Shown: piece by piece, positions 31,553-33,111 of the stretch | Layout: each line of letters begins with the position of its first letter | Position numbering within the stretch: position 1 is the stretch's first letter | Origin: Clostridiales bacterium | GTDB taxonomy: Bacteria; Bacillota; Clostridia; Oscillospirales; Oscillospiraceae | Reading direction: 5' to 3' | Assembly: GCA_004553495.1 (NCBI GenBank) | Contig: SFLE01000016.1 | Coordinates: forward strand, 1 to 33,111 | Length of the DNA stretch: 33,111 nt | Position numbers and translations under genes: made by a program | The notes under the pieces: model-generated | What the model was told of the DNA's origin: nothing | Databases searched by the model: none | The model's input: only the letters and a program-made list of their open reading frames with translations

Positions 31553-31644
31553 GATGCACCCGTTGGCTCCCTTGCGTAAAGGGAGCTGTCAGGCTTTAGC
31601 CTGACTGAGGGATCGCCTTTTCAGAGGCGTTTCTCTGCACCTTA
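31553..31644. repeat. Dispersed intergenic repeat, copy after dpaB
   Basis: GGCTCCCTT-GCGT-AAAGGGAGC is followed by GTCAGGC-TTTA-GCCTGAC, then TGAGGGATCGCC and CAGAGGCGTTT. The second part parallels CTGACTGAGGGGATCG...CAGTGGCGTTTTTACGCACCT near 378-420, joining the two repeat types in one element. The rest of the gap to 31833 shows nothing else. Confidence 0.75.
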
Positions 31645-31833
31645 ATCTTCTCGCTTATTTGCGACTGAAGTATTCCTCAATGGCAGCACGAGCAGCGCAG
31701 CGGACATTTCTTCTCGCCTGTGTGAGGTAGGTATGCCGCATATATGCGTATAATTTCGGGGTATATCCCGTGAGATGGTGCTTACATTGTGCTCGCAGAT
31801 GCGCTTAACAGCATAGTTTGATTCTACTAAAAA

Positions 31834-31868
31834 TAAAAAAGCACTCTGTTTTTCACAGAGTGCTTTTT
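31834..31868. terminator. Bidirectional terminator beside the DeoR-type gene
   Basis: AAAAAAGCACTCTGT and ACAGAGTGCTTTTT surround a five-base loop. It is symmetrical, with A/T runs on both sides, and lies 16 bases past the regulator stop on the minus strand. Confidence 0.9.
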
Positions 31869-31883
31869 ACTGCTAATATGGGC

Positions 31884-32636
31884 TTATACAAAATCGACAT
31901 TTGCCGCGAGGGAGATCTTCTCGGCGACGATGCTGTCATTTTTTCCGGTGATGAGCGCATCGCAGTCGCGCAGATTGACTATCCGCGCTATCGAGCGCTT
32001 GCCGAGCTTTGTTGAATCGCACAGGACATACCGGTGCTTTGCGTTTTTCAAAACGGCGCTCTCGACCGCGGCAACGGCAATGTTGTCGCTGTACACCTCG
32101 CCGGTATCGTCGATGGCATCGCAGCTTATAAACGCATAGTCAACGCAGATACCGTTAAAAAAGTTAAAAGCCTCGTTTCCGATTATCGTTCCCGTCGCGC
32201 TTCTTATAATGCCGCCGCAGATGTGCACATCGAGTGAGGCGCAGCGAGCGAGAAACTCGGCGGCCTGCATTGAGTTTGTATATATCGTCGCGTGCTCAAT
32301 GTCGTCAAGGAGATTGCTCAGAGCATAAACGCTTGTGCCGCTGCCCAGCGATATTGTGTCGCCCTCGTGCACGAGCTGCCTTGCGCGCGTGGCGATGCGG
32401 CGTTTTTCGGAAACGCTTTTGTGCAGTTTGCTGTCAAAGGTCTCGTCCGGAAAGCGGTTTGCGGACATAACTCCGCCGTAGGTACGGATTATCAGCTTGC
32501 GCTCCTGCATATCGGCAAGCTGCTTTCGCAGCGTCGATACCGAAACGCCGAGCTGTTCGCTCAGGGCGTTCACCGACATCTCGCCCCTGCTCTCGAGAAT
32601 ACTGATTATTTTCTGCTCACGAATGCTGGTCTTCAA
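31884..32636 (-). CDS. DeoR/GlpR-family transcriptional regulator
   Basis: This roughly 250-residue repressor has an N-terminal winged helix (EQKIISILESRGEMSVNALSEQLGVSVSTLRKQL, then RTYGGV). The sugar-phosphate sensor domain has GSGTSVYALSNLL, ATIYTNSMQAAEFLA and the metal/phosphate-contact region near FISCDAID and CDSTKLGK. These proteins usually sense a phosphorylated sugar made by the operon they control. AGAGG lies eight bases before a TTG at 32634-32636, which I prefer; the in-frame GTG at 32645 adjoins that site and is badly spaced. It is divergent from the gene at 32994, a likely target. Confidence 0.9.
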   Translation of the reverse strand: MKTSIREQKIISILESRGEMSVNALSEQLGVSVSTLRKQLADMQERKLIIRTYGGVMSANRFPDETFDSKLHKSVSEKRRIATRARQLVHEGDTISLGSGTSVYALSNLLDDIEHATIYTNSMQAAEFLARCASLDVHICGGIIRSATGTIIGNEAFNFFNGICVDYAFISCDAIDDTGEVYSDNIAVAAVESAVLKNAKHRYVLCDSTKLGKRSIARIVNLRDCDALITGKNDSIVAEKISLAANVDFV

Positions 32637-32723
32637 GTTTATCACCTCTGTAAAAAGTCCGAAATTCGTGTTCTGCTCAATCTGTGTTAAAGAATAAATT
32701 AAGTATATGACGCGGGCGTAGAA

Positions 32724-32752
32724 AAATAAAGAGTTTTTTTGTGAAAAGTCAA
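32724..32752 (-). promoter_or_regulatory. Candidate promoter of the DeoR-type gene
   Basis: On the minus strand TTGACT (32747-32752) and TTATTT (32724-32729) are 17 bases apart. Confidence 0.4.
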
Positions 32753-32856
32753 TAATTTTTTTGAAAGAACGCGCTCAAAACCAAATTCGTTTTGCGCGAA
32801 ACGCGCGATTTAATGGATAAGTCCCAATTCGCGCATTTTAGGGGGCATTCCGACGG

Positions 32857-32885
32857 TTGACTTAAATGAAAATATCTACTATTTT
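32857..32885 (+). promoter_or_regulatory. Candidate promoter of the gene at 32994
   Basis: TTGACT (32857-32862) and TATTTT (32880-32885) are 17 bases apart. The palindrome CAGTTTTAACTG at 32923-32934 and the related CTACAGTTTAAAT at about 32953-32965 lie between it and the start codon and could be operator sites for the divergent DeoR-type regulator. Confidence 0.45.
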
Positions 32886-32993
32886 ATTGTTGCTGACAAT
32901 GACCGCGCGGAAGAAAACTATACAGTTTTAACTGCATTAGTATAGCATACTTCTACAGTTTAAATCAATACTTTTATTAAGGAGCGAAAGAAA

Positions 32994-33111
32994 ATGAGAC
33001 CTGAGATCATAATAATGCTGACACACCATGATGTAACGGTGAAGGACGCTGGCGAAGTGTTCGAGCAGTGTAAGGATCTGCCGGTAAAGTACTGGGGCTT
33101 TAAGAATGTCG
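32994..33111 (+). CDS. Unknown protein, N-terminal fragment (window end)
   Basis: Only 39 codons are visible: RPEIIIMLTHHDVTVKDAGE, then a helix and VKYWGFKNV. The hydrophobic strand IIIMLTHHD followed by a helix and a second strand ending in WGFKNV looks like the first beta-alpha-beta unit of a TIM barrel, but the fragment is too short to name a family. AAGGAG lies nine bases before the ATG. Its position opposite a DeoR-type regulator suggests sugar or sugar-phosphate metabolism. Confidence 0.7.
   Translation, partial: MRPEIIIMLTHHDVTVKDAGEVFEQCKDLPVKYWGFKNV

Noticed and set aside
1..33111. tRNA, rRNA, tmRNA, SRP RNA or RNase P RNA genes
   Set aside because: No characteristic conserved cores were recognised by eye on either strand; a covariance-model search would settle it.

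Overview
The window looks like chromosomal DNA from an anaerobic, spore-forming member of the Clostridia, most likely an Oscillospiraceae/Ruminococcaceae-type gut bacterium. This rests on the sporulation genes (sigG, spmA, spmB, and dpaA/dpaB for dipicolinate synthase), a sodium-type V/A-ATPase operon in the Enterococcus hirae ntp order, GC-rich codon use with clostridial-style ribosome binding sites, and short dispersed intergenic repeats of a kind I associate with that family. The taxon is inferred; no rRNA gene is present.

Layout. 1-560: 3' end of an old-yellow-enzyme/enoate-reductase-type flavoprotein, a terminator and a dispersed repeat. 620-2480 (minus): an accessory island with an endolysin amidase, a holin and a serine recombinase. 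2850-6280 (plus): an APC amino-acid transporter, then a HAD hydrolase translationally coupled to an unusual P-loop NTPase-CYTH fusion. 6288-7169 (minus): a lone E2-type acyltransferase domain whose catalytic histidine position is Glu. 7508-16217 (plus): the nine-gene ntpFIKECGABD operon, whose proteolipid keeps the known Na+ ligands. 16570-18387 (minus): ftsH. 18507-18680 (plus): a possible small membrane protein. 18715-20213 (minus): galE and a GNAT acetyltransferase. 20302-21789 (minus): a DUF1846 protein. About 21856-22130: an apparently frameshifted small membrane protein. 22300-22550: repeats and a terminator. 22741-24658 (minus): spmA-spmB-sigG. 24782-25166 (plus): an AbrB-type regulator. 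25180-26040 (minus): three small genes of unknown function. 26115-27830 (plus): a YfcE-type phosphodiesterase and a PrsA-like foldase lipoprotein. 28149-30045 (minus): thyA-folA-lipoprotein. 30139-31549 (plus): dpaA-dpaB. 31884-32636 (minus): a DeoR-type regulator, divergent from a gene cut off by the window end.

How the genes work together. The Na+ V-ATPase would couple ATP to the membrane sodium gradient. SigG drives forespore gene expression, SpmA/SpmB act in spore-core dehydration, and DpaA/DpaB make dipicolinic acid for the core, so two separate stretches serve spore maturation. ThyA and DHFR form a thymidylate/folate cycle, with a lipoprotein gene coupled behind them. Candidates for less-described biology are the HAD/NTPase-CYTH pair, the E2-like protein, the three-gene small-protein cluster and the recombinase-holin-amidase island. 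All calls come from reading the sequence; no searches were run.
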